From contig NZ_JBDIVE010000011.1 in the NCBI RefSeq assembly GCF_039631295.1, forward strand, positions 62,001 to 126,000: DNA of 64,000 nucleotides, written 5' to 3'. Source of the stretch: Viridibacterium sediminicola. GTDB lineage: Bacteria > Pseudomonadota > Gammaproteobacteria > Burkholderiales > Rhodocyclaceae. Shown piece by piece: positions 52,116-60,856 of this stretch. The stretch's first letter is position 1. Each line of letters opens with the position of its first letter. The notes under the pieces are model-generated. The model was not told the DNA's origin, did not search any database, and was given only the letters and a program-made list of their open reading frames with translations. The translations under genes were made by a program, and so were the position numbers.

Positions 52116-52865
52116 ATGTACAAGATTGTTTTGATGCGCCACGGTGAATCCACCTGGAACAAGGAAAACCGCTTTACCGGTTGGACCGATGTGGATCTGA
52201 CCGAGCAGGGCGAGGCCGAAGCCGTTGCCGCCGGCCAGCTGCTCAAAAAAGAAGGCTACAGCTTTGACGTCGCCTTCACCTCGGTGCTCAAGCGCGCCAA
52301 CAAGACATTGAACGCCGTGCTCGAACAGCTCGATCTGTTGTGGATTCCGGTGACCCATCACTGGCGCCTGAACGAGCGCCACTACGGCGCCCTGCAAGGC
52401 CTCAACAAGGCTGAGACGGCGGCCAAGTTCGGCGACGATCAAGTGTTGGTGTGGCGTCGTTCCTACGACGTGCCGCCGCCTGCGCTGGAAGAAGGCGATG
52501 AGCGTCTGACGCTGTCCGACCCGCGCTATGCCGACATGGCTGACGGCGAATTCCCGCGTACCGAATGCCTCAAGGATACGGTCGCACGCTTCGTGCCGTA
52601 CTGGCTGGAAACCATCGCACCGGTCGTCAAGTCCGGCAAGCGCGTGGTCATCGCGGCACACGGCAACAGCCTGCGCGCACTGATCAAGTATCTGGACAAT
52701 GTCTCTGACGACGAAATCGTCGCCCTCAACATCCCCACCGCACAGCCGCTGGTGTACGAGCTCGACGCTGATCTGAAGCCTATCAAGCACTACTACCTGG
52801 GTGACGCTGAGGCGATTGCTGCGGCCATGGCCGCCGTTGCCAATCAGGGCAAAGCCAAGGCGTGA
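52116..52865 (+). CDS. gpmA: 2,3-bisphosphoglycerate-dependent phosphoglycerate mutase
   Basis: 249 residues from the ATG at 52116. LMRHGESTWNKENRFTGWTD holds the phospho-accepting His, HYGALQGLNKAETAAK and AHGNSLRALIKYL the second catalytic His region. A glycolytic enzyme that interconverts 3- and 2-phosphoglycerate. An upstream in-frame ATG at 52077 has no ribosome site. Confidence 0.97.
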   Translation: MYKIVLMRHGESTWNKENRFTGWTDVDLTEQGEAEAVAAGQLLKKEGYSFDVAFTSVLKRANKTLNAVLEQLDLLWIPVTHHWRLNERHYGALQGLNKAETAAKFGDDQVLVWRRSYDVPPPALEEGDERLTLSDPRYADMADGEFPRTECLKDTVARFVPYWLETIAPVVKSGKRVVIAAHGNSLRALIKYLDNVSDDEIVALNIPTAQPLVYELDADLKPIKHYYLGDAEAIAAAMAAVANQGKAKA

Positions 52866-54187
52866 TCGCGCTGTCGCTGCCACGCATGGCCTCGCTGAAA
52901 TGGCTCGCACTCTTGAGTGCGGGCCTTTTTCTTGTTGCCCAGGCCCAGGCCCAGGCCCAGGCTCAGGGGCGTAATGATCCGCGTCGCGACGAGCTCAAGG
53001 CCATGCAGGCGCAGATCCAGTCCCTGCAGCGCGAGATCGCCAAGGGCGAGGAGAGCCGTGGCGAGGTCAGCGACCAGCTCGCCGAATCCGAGCGCTCGAT
53101 CTCCGAGGCCCAGCGTCATCTGCGCGAGATCGCTGATGACCGTCAGGCCGTCGAAGCCGAGATCCGTCGTCTGCAGGTGCAGCAGCGCCAGCTTGAAGAC
53201 GAACAGCAGCTGATGCGCAAGCAGCTGGGCGAGACGCTCTACCGCACCTATGTCGAGGGCGGCGCGGCCGGCGCGCGGCGCATGCTGGGCGGCACCGATC
53301 CCAACCAGATGGCGCGCGATGCGTACTACCTGCAGCTGATCGCCCAGGAGCGTGCCGAGAACATCGAACGTGCGCGCCAGGCGCTCGAACAGTTGCAGGC
53401 CGTGCAGCAGCAAGCCGAGGCGCGACGTGCCGAACTGCTGCGTCTGGAGAAGGAGCGCAGTCGTGCGCAGCAACGCTTGATCGATGAACGCAACAAGCGT
53501 CGCAGCGTGCTGCGCGAAGTGGCTGAGCGCCTGCGTGCGCAGCGCCACGACATGCAGAGCCTGCAACAGAACCAGCAGCGTCTGGAAAAGCTGTTGCAGG
53601 GGCTGGACCGTATCGAGCGTGAGCGGCAGGCGCGGCTCAAGGCACAGGCGGCGCGGCAGAAGTCCTCGCGCAGTGCAGGCAAGAGCGCTGAGGGCAGCAG
53701 TGCGCGCGCCCAGGCGCAGAGCAGCTCAGGCCCCAGTGGCGTGGTTGAGGATGTCGTCGAAGAAGGTGCGAGCAATGCCGGCGGCGGTAATTTCGCCCGC
53801 CAGCAGGGGCATTTGCGCTGGCCGGTGAAGGGCGAACTGTACGGCCGCTTCGGCACGCCGCGAGCCGAGGCCGGCGGCAACTGGCGTGGTGTCTTCATCC
53901 GTGCTGCAGCAGGCAGCGAGGTGCGTGCCGTGGCCGATGGTACGGTGGTGTACGCCGACTGGCTGCGTGGTTTTGGCAATCTGTTGATCATTGATCATGG
54001 CAATGCTTATATGAGCATCTATGCCAATAACGACTCCCTTTTCAAGACGCCCGGGCAGCGCGTCAAGGCTGGCGAAGCGATTGCCAGCATCGGCGCCAGC
54101 GGAGGGCAGGAGGAATCGGGTTTATACTTCGAACTCAGGCATCAGGGGCAGGCGATTGATCCGGCCAAATGGATGGTCGGCAAATGA
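52862..54187 (+). CDS. EnvC-like murein hydrolase activator (coiled coil plus LytM/M23)
   Basis: 441 residues from a GTG at 52862 overlapping the gpmA stop, with AAGG upstream; the ATG at 52886 is an alternative. A signal peptide (LKWLALLSAGLFLVAQ) leads into five AQ dipeptides encoded by a GCCCAG hexamer repeat (52937-52966). A long coiled coil follows (to about residue 260), then a low-complexity linker and a C-terminal M23 domain (LRWPVKGELYGRFGTPRAEA, LLIIDHGNAYMSIYANNDSL). It likely activates amidases at the septum. Upstream of ctpA, a conserved pair. Confidence 0.92.
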   Translation: MIALSLPRMASLKWLALLSAGLFLVAQAQAQAQAQGRNDPRRDELKAMQAQIQSLQREIAKGEESRGEVSDQLAESERSISEAQRHLREIADDRQAVEAEIRRLQVQQRQLEDEQQLMRKQLGETLYRTYVEGGAAGARRMLGGTDPNQMARDAYYLQLIAQERAENIERARQALEQLQAVQQQAEARRAELLRLEKERSRAQQRLIDERNKRRSVLREVAERLRAQRHDMQSLQQNQQRLEKLLQGLDRIERERQARLKAQAARQKSSRSAGKSAEGSSARAQAQSSSGPSGVVEDVVEEGASNAGGGNFARQQGHLRWPVKGELYGRFGTPRAEAGGNWRGVFIRAAAGSEVRAVADGTVVYADWLRGFGNLLIIDHGNAYMSIYANNDSLFKTPGQRVKAGEAIASIGASGGQEESGLYFELRHQGQAIDPAKWMVGK

Positions 54188-54266
54188 GTCGTTTTATTGA
54201 ATTTGCCCAACTGAGCCCCAAACAAGCGAGCTTTCCGACTCGCGACCAACCCCACATTCTGGAGTA

Positions 54267-55712
54267 ATGATGAGCAGCAGGTTCAAGCAGTTCGGACTCG
54301 TATTCAGCGGCATCTGCATTGGTGTGCTGATCAGCCTGAACTTTGCTGCGCGTGCCGACCGTGAGTCGCCCGTCGCCGCCTTGCCGGTCGAGCAGATGCG
54401 CAAACTCGCCGACGCGTTCAACAATATCAAGCGCTTCTACGTCGATAGCGTCGATGACAAGAAGCTGCTCGATGATGCCATCAGCGGCATGGTCTCCGGC
54501 CTTGATCCGCATTCCAGTTACCTTGACGAAGAAGGTAACAAGGAAATGGATGAGAGCATCAAGGGTGAATTCGGCGGCCTCGGCTTGCAGGTCGAGCCCA
54601 AGGACGGCTACGTCAAGGTTGAGTCGCCGATGGAAGGCACTCCGGCTTTCCGTGCGGGCGTGAAGGCGGGCGATCTGGTCATCAAGATCGATGGAGAGAC
54701 CGTCAAGGGCCTCACCATCAGCCAGGCAGTCAAGAAAATGCGCGGCGTGCCGGGAACCAAGGTCACCCTCACCATCTTCCGCTCCGGCATGGATCAGCCT
54801 TTCGACGTGCCCCTGGTGCGCGAGGTGATTCAGGTGCGCAGCGTGCGCTCCAAGCTGCTCGAACCCGGCTATGGCTATGTGCGCGTATCGCAGTTCCAGG
54901 AGCGTACGGTGCCCGATCTGGTCCGCCACATCGCCGATCTGGCCAAGCAAGGCCCGCTCAAAGGTCTGGTGCTCGACCTGCGTAACGACCCCGGTGGCCT
55001 GCTCGATGGCGCGGTGGGCGTGTCGGCGGCTTTCCTGCCCAAGGGCTCGCTGGTGGTCTATACCGATGGCCGCGCGGCGGGCCGCAAGGACTACAAGGCT
55101 GAACCCGAGGAATATTCGCGTGGTTCGAGTGGTGATGTGATGCAGGCGCTGCCGGCGATTGCCAAGACCGTGCCGCTGGTGGTGCTGGTCAACGGCGGTT
55201 CGGCTTCGGCTTCGGAAATCGTCTCCGGTGCGCTGCAGGACTACAAGCGCGCCACCATCATCGGCACGCCGACTTTCGGCAAGGCCTCGGTGCAGACCAA
55301 GTTCGACTTCCCGGACGGCAAAACTGCGATGAAGCTGACCATTGCGCGTTACTACACGCCTAATGGCCGCTCGATCCAGGCCAAGGGCATCGTGCCGGAC
55401 ATCGTCGTCGAAGAGTCGCCAGATGCGGTCGATACCCGACTGCGTGAGGCCGACCTGCCCAAGCACCTGCTCAATCCCAAGGAAGTGGCTTCGCAGCCGG
55501 CAGCCGCTTCGGCGCCGCTGGCCGCCTCTGAACCGCAAGCGGCGCTCAAGCCCAGCCGCAAGCCCGATGGCCCGGTGCCGCCGGTTGAGTTCGGCAGCAA
55601 GGACGACTGGCAGCTTGGCCAGGCCGTGCTACACCTGAAGGGCTTGCCGCTGGCCAAACCGGCCGTGGCGGCAGCGCCTGCCGAGGCAGAAAGCGCGCCC
55701 GCCGTGAAGTGA
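54267..55712 (+). CDS. ctpA: C-terminal processing peptidase (S41A)
   Basis: 481 residues: an N-terminal hydrophobic signal/anchor (FGLVFSGICIGVLISLNFAA), a PDZ domain (FGGLGLQVEPKDGYVKVESP), and the S41 core with catalytic Ser in VNGGSASASEIV and Lys in TPTFGKASVQT. A periplasmic protease for C-terminal trimming or degradation; the neighbouring EnvC-like protein is a frequent partner. The tail is Ala/Pro rich. Confidence 0.96.
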   Translation: MMSSRFKQFGLVFSGICIGVLISLNFAARADRESPVAALPVEQMRKLADAFNNIKRFYVDSVDDKKLLDDAISGMVSGLDPHSSYLDEEGNKEMDESIKGEFGGLGLQVEPKDGYVKVESPMEGTPAFRAGVKAGDLVIKIDGETVKGLTISQAVKKMRGVPGTKVTLTIFRSGMDQPFDVPLVREVIQVRSVRSKLLEPGYGYVRVSQFQERTVPDLVRHIADLAKQGPLKGLVLDLRNDPGGLLDGAVGVSAAFLPKGSLVVYTDGRAAGRKDYKAEPEEYSRGSSGDVMQALPAIAKTVPLVVLVNGGSASASEIVSGALQDYKRATIIGTPTFGKASVQTKFDFPDGKTAMKLTIARYYTPNGRSIQAKGIVPDIVVEESPDAVDTRLREADLPKHLLNPKEVASQPAAASAPLAASEPQAALKPSRKPDGPVPPVEFGSKDDWQLGQAVLHLKGLPLAKPAVAAAPAEAESAPAVK

Positions 55713-55776
55713 TTGCGGTGCGCCAGGCGGGCGCAAACCTGTTGTTGTCGTGTTGGAACACATGGAGGAGACGCTC

Positions 55777-56232
55777 ATGATGCCGCGCGAAACTGCTTAC
55801 CGTCTGGCTGGCCGCAAACATCGGCGGGGTGACCCGCAAGATGAAGCGCTGCACTGCAGCCACCTGATCCGCTTCGAGGCGAGCCACGGCGCGCAAGCCG
55901 CACGCGCCGTCTCGTTGCTGGAGCAATTACCCGGTGTGCAGATATCTGCCGCGTCGCAGCCTGAAGCGCTGCGCGTGCATTACAGCCTGGCCTTGCATTC
56001 CCTCGACGAGCTCGAAACCCTGCTCGAAGATGCCGGCTTTGTGCTTGAACAAAGCTTTCATGCCCGCTTGCTGCGCGGCCTCACCAAATTCTGTGAAGAA
56101 ACCCGCCTGCGCAACATGCGCTCGCCGCAGCGCCTCATCAAGCAGTCGAATGCCGTATATATCGAAGCCTGGCGGCATCATCCGCACGGTGATCACGACG
56201 ACACGCCTGCGGAGTTGCGGGCGGATAAGTGA
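55777..56232 (+). CDS. Uncharacterised protein with HMA-like fold
   Basis: About 151 residues from the ATG at 55777 (GGAGGA box seven bases upstream); the adjacent Met at 55780 is equivalent. The central part (AVSLLEQLPGVQISAASQPE then LRVHYSLALHSLDELETLL) has the beta-alpha-beta layout of heavy-metal-associated domains. It lacks the CxxC metal site, so metal binding by that route is unlikely. The C-terminus is His/Asp rich (HHPHGDHDD). No function is assigned. Confidence 0.6.
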   Translation: MMPRETAYRLAGRKHRRGDPQDEALHCSHLIRFEASHGAQAARAVSLLEQLPGVQISAASQPEALRVHYSLALHSLDELETLLEDAGFVLEQSFHARLLRGLTKFCEETRLRNMRSPQRLIKQSNAVYIEAWRHHPHGDHDDTPAELRADK

Positions 56233-56326
56233 GGGCGGCTTTGGCAGTCACAGAGCCATCATATTGATTTTTAAGTTGCGTTCGCTGTTTGCAGCGAATT
56301 TGCTCGCTAGACGATGGCTTTAGTTT

Positions 56327-56348
56327 TATGTACAGTAAGATGTACATA
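56327..56348 (+). promoter_or_regulatory. Operator palindrome of the yefM-yoeB operon
   Basis: TATGTACA (56327-56334) and TGTACATA (56341-56348) form a perfect dyad with a six-base centre, giving two TGTACA motifs 12 bp apart. The known YefM/YefM-YoeB operator core is TGTACA. The site sits 14 bp before the yefM ATG at 56363, directly upstream of its GGAGG box, so autoregulation by the antitoxin complex is expected. Confidence 0.85.
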
Positions 56349-56362
56349 TTTGGAGGCTCATC

Positions 56363-56614
56363 ATGGATGCCATTACCTACACAACAGCTCGCGCGAATCT
56401 GGCGCGCACCATGGATCGTGTCTGTGAAGACCACGAGGCGCTGATCATTACGCGCAATGGCGAGCAGTCAGTGGTGATGCTTTCATTGGAAGACTACAAG
56501 GCGCTGGAAGAAACCGCCTATCTGTTGCGCACACCCGCCAACGCGCAGCGCGTCCTGGCTGCGGCGGCACAGCTCCGTGCAGAGCAAGGCGTAGAGCGTG
56601 AGTTAGCCGAGTGA
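56363..56614 (+). CDS. yefM: Antitoxin YefM (Phd/YefM family)
   Basis: 83 residues. The N-terminal DNA-binding half begins MDAITYTTARANLARTMDRV and continues ALIITRNGEQSVVMLSLEDY. The C-terminal part should wrap the toxin. It overlaps yoeB by four bases (GTGA), so the two are coupled. Confidence 0.95.
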   Translation: MDAITYTTARANLARTMDRVCEDHEALIITRNGEQSVVMLSLEDYKALEETAYLLRTPANAQRVLAAAAQLRAEQGVERELAE

Positions 56615-56865
56615 GGCTGATTTTTGCAGAGCTGGCCTGGGAAGATTACCTGTACTGGCAGCAGCAAGATCGGAAGATGCTCGAACGCATCAACAAGCTC
56701 ATCCGTGAAACACAGCGCGAACCTTTTGCAGGCGTAGGCAAGCCAGAGCCGCTCAAGCATGCGCTGGCGGGATTCTGGTCGCGGCGCATCACGGACGAGC
56801 ATCGCATGGTGTATCGCGTGTCAGGCGATGCGCTACAGATTGTCCAATTGCGCTATCACTATTAG
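56611..56865 (+). CDS. yoeB: Toxin YoeB (ribosome-dependent mRNA interferase)
   Basis: 84 residues from a GTG at 56611. ELAWEDYLYWQQQDRKMLER, the catalytic region PEPLKHALAGFWSRRITDEH and the C-terminal RMVYRV...VQLRYHY match YoeB, including the terminal His-Tyr needed for RNA cleavage. All key residues are present, so the pair looks functional. Confidence 0.95.
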   Translation: MRLIFAELAWEDYLYWQQQDRKMLERINKLIRETQREPFAGVGKPEPLKHALAGFWSRRITDEHRMVYRVSGDALQIVQLRYHY

Positions 56866-56871
56866 GTTTTT

Positions 56872-56898
56872 CCAGGAGCAGACCATGCCTGCTCCTGG
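56872..56898. terminator. Ten-base-pair stem-loop between convergent genes
   Basis: CCAGGAGCAG and CTGCTCCTGG form a perfect stem over a seven-base loop between yoeB and hslO. T residues precede rather than follow it on the plus strand, so it is not a textbook intrinsic terminator, but its position suggests a 3'-end role. Confidence 0.5.
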
Positions 56899-56918
56899 GA
56901 TATGCGGCGCTTGGGCGT

Positions 56919-57785
56919 TTAATGCAAAGTCGGCGCTTGTTCGAACAGCGCACGCGCCTCTTCAGGGCTGAAGTCGTAGCGGTGATTTGATAGATCGTCG
57001 TTGACGATGACCTCGCCGTGTTCGCTGATGATGCGCTCGATTTCTTCGTGGCCCAGGCTGCGCAGCATGGTGGCGATCTTGTCGCGGTCGGGCGGGAAGT
57101 TGTGCTCGACGCGGCGTGCCTCGTAGATGCGCACAGTTTCTTCGTGGAACAGGCGCGTCAGCAGTTCGACACTGTCGAGCCCCTTGAGCTCCTCGTTCTT
57201 GAGCGTCTGCGCCAGCTGAGTCACGCGTGACCAGCCATCAGCGTCGCGGATGTCGGCATCCGGCAGCTTCTGCAGGAACAGGCCTGCGGCGCCCTCGGCG
57301 TCGGCATAGAGCATCAGCCAGGCCGGCTGCTGTTCCGACAATTCCAGATAGTGTTCAAAGACCTGGGCCAGGGTGTCACCTTCGATCGGCACATAGCTCT
57401 GGAAGGGCTGGGCGGCGTCCTCGATGTCCAGGGTCATCAGCAGGCGTCCGCTGCCCAGCAAGGTCTGCAGCGAGGCATCATCGGCCGGCACGCTGTCGAC
57501 GCTGGCATAGCCGCGCACATTGAGGCCGGCGGTGCAGTCGACCACCATCATCGGGATCTGTCCGTCACCGCGCAGCTGGAAGGTCAGGCGACCCGCTTGC
57601 TTGAGATTGCCACCGATCAGGCTGGTGATGGCGGTCATTTCGCCGAGCAGGCGCGTCACCGCTGGCGGGAAGTTGCGGTTCTTGAGAATGGCCTGCCAGC
57701 TCGTCCCCAGGCGCACATGGGCGCCACGGATGTCGAGATCTTCGAGCAGGAAGCGCTGGATGGTGTCAGAGTTTGCAGCGCTCAT
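56919..57785 (-). CDS. hslO: Hsp33-family chaperone lacking all four zinc cysteines
   Basis: 288 residues from the ATG at 57785, overlapping the arsC stop (ATGA). The N-terminal domain is a normal Hsp33 (IRGAHVRLGTSWQAIL, AVTRLLGEMTAITSLIGGNL) and so is the middle domain. The C-terminal redox switch should read CxC then CxxC, which bind zinc and form disulfides on activation. Here those sites read EHNFPPDRDK and NDDLSNHRY with no cysteine, while the surrounding MLRSLGHEEIERII and YDFSPEEARALF are kept. It cannot be switched on by the classical oxidation mechanism. Last gene of terC-arsC-hslO. Confidence 0.95.
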   Translation of the reverse strand: MSAANSDTIQRFLLEDLDIRGAHVRLGTSWQAILKNRNFPPAVTRLLGEMTAITSLIGGNLKQAGRLTFQLRGDGQIPMMVVDCTAGLNVRGYASVDSVPADDASLQTLLGSGRLLMTLDIEDAAQPFQSYVPIEGDTLAQVFEHYLELSEQQPAWLMLYADAEGAAGLFLQKLPDADIRDADGWSRVTQLAQTLKNEELKGLDSVELLTRLFHEETVRIYEARRVEHNFPPDRDKIATMLRSLGHEEIERIISEHGEVIVNDDLSNHRYDFSPEEARALFEQAPTLH

Positions 57786-58132
57786 TTGGCCAGCACTTTC
57801 TGCCATTTTTCGGCATCGAAGCCCACCAGCAGGCCTTGGTCGCTGACCACCACCGGGCGCTTGACCAGGCTGGGCTGGGCCAGCATCAAGGCCTTGGCAC
57901 GCGCTTCGTCGGGATTGGCACGCTCGGTCTCACTGAGCTTGCGCCAAGTCGTGCCGCGCGTGTTGAGCAGGGTCTGCCAGTCGGTGTGCTGCAGCCAGGC
58001 TTCGAGTTGCGCGGCCGACAAGCCCTGCTTGTTGAAGTCGTGAAACTCATAGGGCAGGGCTTGGGCGTCGAGCCAGTCGCGGCCTTTCTTGACGCTGCCG
58101 CAGTTGGGAATGCCGAAAACGGTGATGCGCAT
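57782..58132 (-). CDS. ArsC/Spx-family reductase-like protein (YffB type)
   Basis: 116 residues with a single N-terminal cysteine (FGIPNCGSVKKGRDWL) and the arsenate-reductase-like fold (SLVKRPVVVSDQGLLVGF). YffB-like homologues use glutathione as the thiol partner; true arsenate reduction is not shown. It starts one base inside the terC stop (TAATG) and overlaps hslO, forming a tightly coupled operon. Confidence 0.9.
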   Translation of the reverse strand: MRITVFGIPNCGSVKKGRDWLDAQALPYEFHDFNKQGLSAAQLEAWLQHTDWQTLLNTRGTTWRKLSETERANPDEARAKALMLAQPSLVKRPVVVSDQGLLVGFDAEKWQKVLAK

Positions 58133-58875
58133 TATTCAGGTAAATCCTTGTTGAGCCGGATGGACATGCGACGACGCAGCCGGATATTGATCATTTCGAC
58201 GACGACCGAGAAGGCCATGGCGAAGTATACGTAGCCTTTGGGGATGTGCGTGTCGAAACCTTCGGCAATCAGGGTCACACCGACCAGGACCAGGAAGGAC
58301 AGCGCGAGCATCTTGATGGTCGGGTTGGCATCGACGAATTCACCGATGGCGCGGGCGGCGAACATCATCACGGCGACCGAGATCAGGATGGCGGTCACCA
58401 TCACACCCAGATCGTCAGCCAGACCCACGGCCGTGATCACCGAGTCGAGCGAGAAGACGATGTCGATGACGGCAATCTGCAGGATCACGCTGGTAAAGCT
58501 GGCCGTTACGCCGCGCGAGGCGTGTTCAGACTCGTTACCCGGTTGTTGCAGGGATTCGTGAATCTCGTGCACGCTCTTCCAGAGCAGGAACAGGCCGCCG
58601 AAGATCAGGATCAGGTCGCGTCCGGAGATCTCCTGTGCGAAGACGGTGAATAGCGGTTCGGTCAGACGCATGATCCACGACAGCGAGGCGAGCAGCAGGA
58701 TGCGCGTGCCCATCGCCAGCAGCAGCCCGATTCGCCGGCCCATGTTGCGCTGTGCTTCGGGCAGGCGCCCGACGAGGATGGAGATGAAGATGATGTTGTC
58801 GATGCCTAGAACGATTTCCAGTGCAGTCAGGGTTGCCAGTGCGATCCAGGCATTCGGGTCTGCGATCCATTCCAT
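58132..58875 (-). CDS. TerC-family integral membrane protein
   Basis: 247 residues from the ATG at 58875, with seven or so helices and the TerC start MEWIADPNAWIALATLTALE and IVLGIDNIIFISIL. TerC-family proteins export manganese or are linked to tellurite resistance. Upstream in-frame residues to 58962 have no good start context. First gene of terC-arsC-hslO. Confidence 0.94.
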   Translation of the reverse strand: MEWIADPNAWIALATLTALEIVLGIDNIIFISILVGRLPEAQRNMGRRIGLLLAMGTRILLLASLSWIMRLTEPLFTVFAQEISGRDLILIFGGLFLLWKSVHEIHESLQQPGNESEHASRGVTASFTSVILQIAVIDIVFSLDSVITAVGLADDLGVMVTAILISVAVMMFAARAIGEFVDANPTIKMLALSFLVLVGVTLIAEGFDTHIPKGYVYFAMAFSVVVEMINIRLRRRMSIRLNKDLPE

Positions 58876-59142
58876 GGTGGGCGTCTCGAAAAAAATTGTA
58901 AGGGTTTGTCTGCGACAGGGGATTATCCCGGCGAGTTCCGCTGCGGGCAATGCATAGTGCAAATAGATTGCATCTGACTATGACAGGGAGGCTGGATCTG
59001 CCGACGCGGCGACGTCCTGGTGAGCCGCCATGTCAGCCATTTCGGGCGGGGCAGGTCTGCGCAGGCGGAATGACGCGCGCCGCGTATGAGCGCGGCGCGG
59101 GGAGGGGCATGGCGAGGGCAGGTCGCAGCCTGCCAGATGGCA

Positions 59143-60765
59143 TCAGAGCGTACGCAGGCGGAAGCTGGAGACCGTCTGGTCGAGCTTTTGTGCCAGGGTT
59201 TGCATATCACGCGCCACGTCGGCCATGCCACTGGCGGCATGGGCGTTTTCGTCAACCACATTGACGATGTTGTCGACCTGGCGGGCGATGTCATGGCTGG
59301 CTTGGGATTGCTCCTTGAGCGCATGGCTGACTTCATCGATGGCCTGCAGAACCTGGCGGGTCTCAGAATTGATTTCCTGCACCGAGCTGCCGGCGGCTTC
59401 GGCCATGACCAGGCCTTCATGCACGACATGGGCGGTTTTCTGCATGCGCTGGCTCATCGCCGAGCCACTGCTCTGGATGGCGCTGACCATCGCACTGATC
59501 TGATTGGTCGATTGCGTGGTGCGCTCGGCAAGTTTGCGGACTTCGTCGGCGACGACCGCGAAGCCACGGCCTTGCTCGCCCGCGCGGGCCGCTTCGATGG
59601 CCGCATTGAGCGCCAGCAGATTGGTCTGGTCGGCCAGCTCCTTGATGACATCCACGATGCTGGAGATCTTCTGTGTCTCCTGGCCCAGGGCCTCGGCAGA
59701 AATTGCGCTCTCGTTCATTTCCTGCGCAACGCGCTGCACCTTGCTCACCATCTCCTGAATCCCGCTGTTGCCAAGCTCGGCCTTGCGGCCGGCTTCGGCG
59801 GAGGAGTCGCGGGCGTTGTGCGACAGGCTGGCGACGTGGTCGACGCTGGTTGACATCTCCTCGAGCGCGGCGGCCATCGACGAGGTGGCGCCCGACTGTG
59901 TTTCAGCACTCTCGCGGATGTGCTCTGCAGTGTGCCCGAGGTTCTGTGCCGTCTGCGTGACCGAGCTGGAGACCGCGCGGATTTCATTGAGCACGCGGTT
60001 GAGCGAAGCGCTCATATTGGCGAATGCGCTTTGCAGAGCGCCGATTTCATCACGGCGGTCCACCTCGATGTGTCGCGAAATGTCGCCGCGTGCCAGGTGT
60101 TCGGCTTCGCTGGCCAGCTGCGTCAGCGGGGTGACGATGGCACGCACGATCACCACGATGCCGGCAACCGACAGCACGCTTGCGATGACAAAGGCGATCA
60201 GCAGTGTATTGATGCCGGAGCGTGCGTCATTCGCCACCGTCGTGACGGCGTCCTTGGCAAGTTCTTGTGAGCGGGTAATGAGGCTGTCGGAGAGCGCCTG
60301 AATGCCGGCGGCAATGGGGCTGCCGGTGCTCAGGATGGCAAAGGCCTCATCCCGATTGCCTGCCGCAGCGGCGGCGACCACGCCTTTCATATGAGGCGTC
60401 AGGGTTTCTGCGGCCTTGACCAGTTCAGTGGCCTTTTCCTTGTAAATCGCGTCATCCAGCGTGGCAAATTGTTTAGCCGTGTCCAGCACGTTCTGCAGGA
60501 GCTTTTGGGCTTTGTCGGCCTCGGTCTGAACGCCGGCTGGCTCCTTTTGCAGCAGCATGCTGCGCACAGCCAGACGGAAGCTCATGGTATCGCGCAGCAG
60601 CTTGGTCGCCAGGGATGCGTTCTGGATGGCATGTTCTTCGACATCGGTGGCCGTTTCAGCAATCTTGAACGAGCGCATGCCGGTGAGGAGTGTAGCCATG
60701 CCGAAACACAGCAGGACAATCGAGAAACACAGGATCAGCTTGCTGCGGACTTTAAGGTCTTTCAT
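59143..60765 (-). CDS. Methyl-accepting chemotaxis protein
   Basis: 540 residues. Membrane helix 1 near residues 9-30 (LILCFSIVLLCFGMATLL), a four-helix-bundle periplasmic sensor, helix 2 near 187-210, a HAMP domain (TPLTQLASEAEHLARGDISR), and the signalling hairpin with the invariant LLALNAAIEAARAGEQGRG and FAVVADEVRKLAERT. It reports to CheA/CheW. No che genes lie next to it; the ligand is unknown. Confidence 0.97.
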   Translation of the reverse strand: MKDLKVRSKLILCFSIVLLCFGMATLLTGMRSFKIAETATDVEEHAIQNASLATKLLRDTMSFRLAVRSMLLQKEPAGVQTEADKAQKLLQNVLDTAKQFATLDDAIYKEKATELVKAAETLTPHMKGVVAAAAAGNRDEAFAILSTGSPIAAGIQALSDSLITRSQELAKDAVTTVANDARSGINTLLIAFVIASVLSVAGIVVIVRAIVTPLTQLASEAEHLARGDISRHIEVDRRDEIGALQSAFANMSASLNRVLNEIRAVSSSVTQTAQNLGHTAEHIRESAETQSGATSSMAAALEEMSTSVDHVASLSHNARDSSAEAGRKAELGNSGIQEMVSKVQRVAQEMNESAISAEALGQETQKISSIVDVIKELADQTNLLALNAAIEAARAGEQGRGFAVVADEVRKLAERTTQSTNQISAMVSAIQSSGSAMSQRMQKTAHVVHEGLVMAEAAGSSVQEINSETRQVLQAIDEVSHALKEQSQASHDIARQVDNIVNVVDENAHAASGMADVARDMQTLAQKLDQTVSSFRLRTL

Positions 60766-60856
60766 CTGTCGGGCTCCGTACGCGTATCAACATCGTGTTC
60801 AGCTGCTTACGACGCCTGCGGATGAAACTTGAATAGGGAAATTCATCTGGCGTGAT

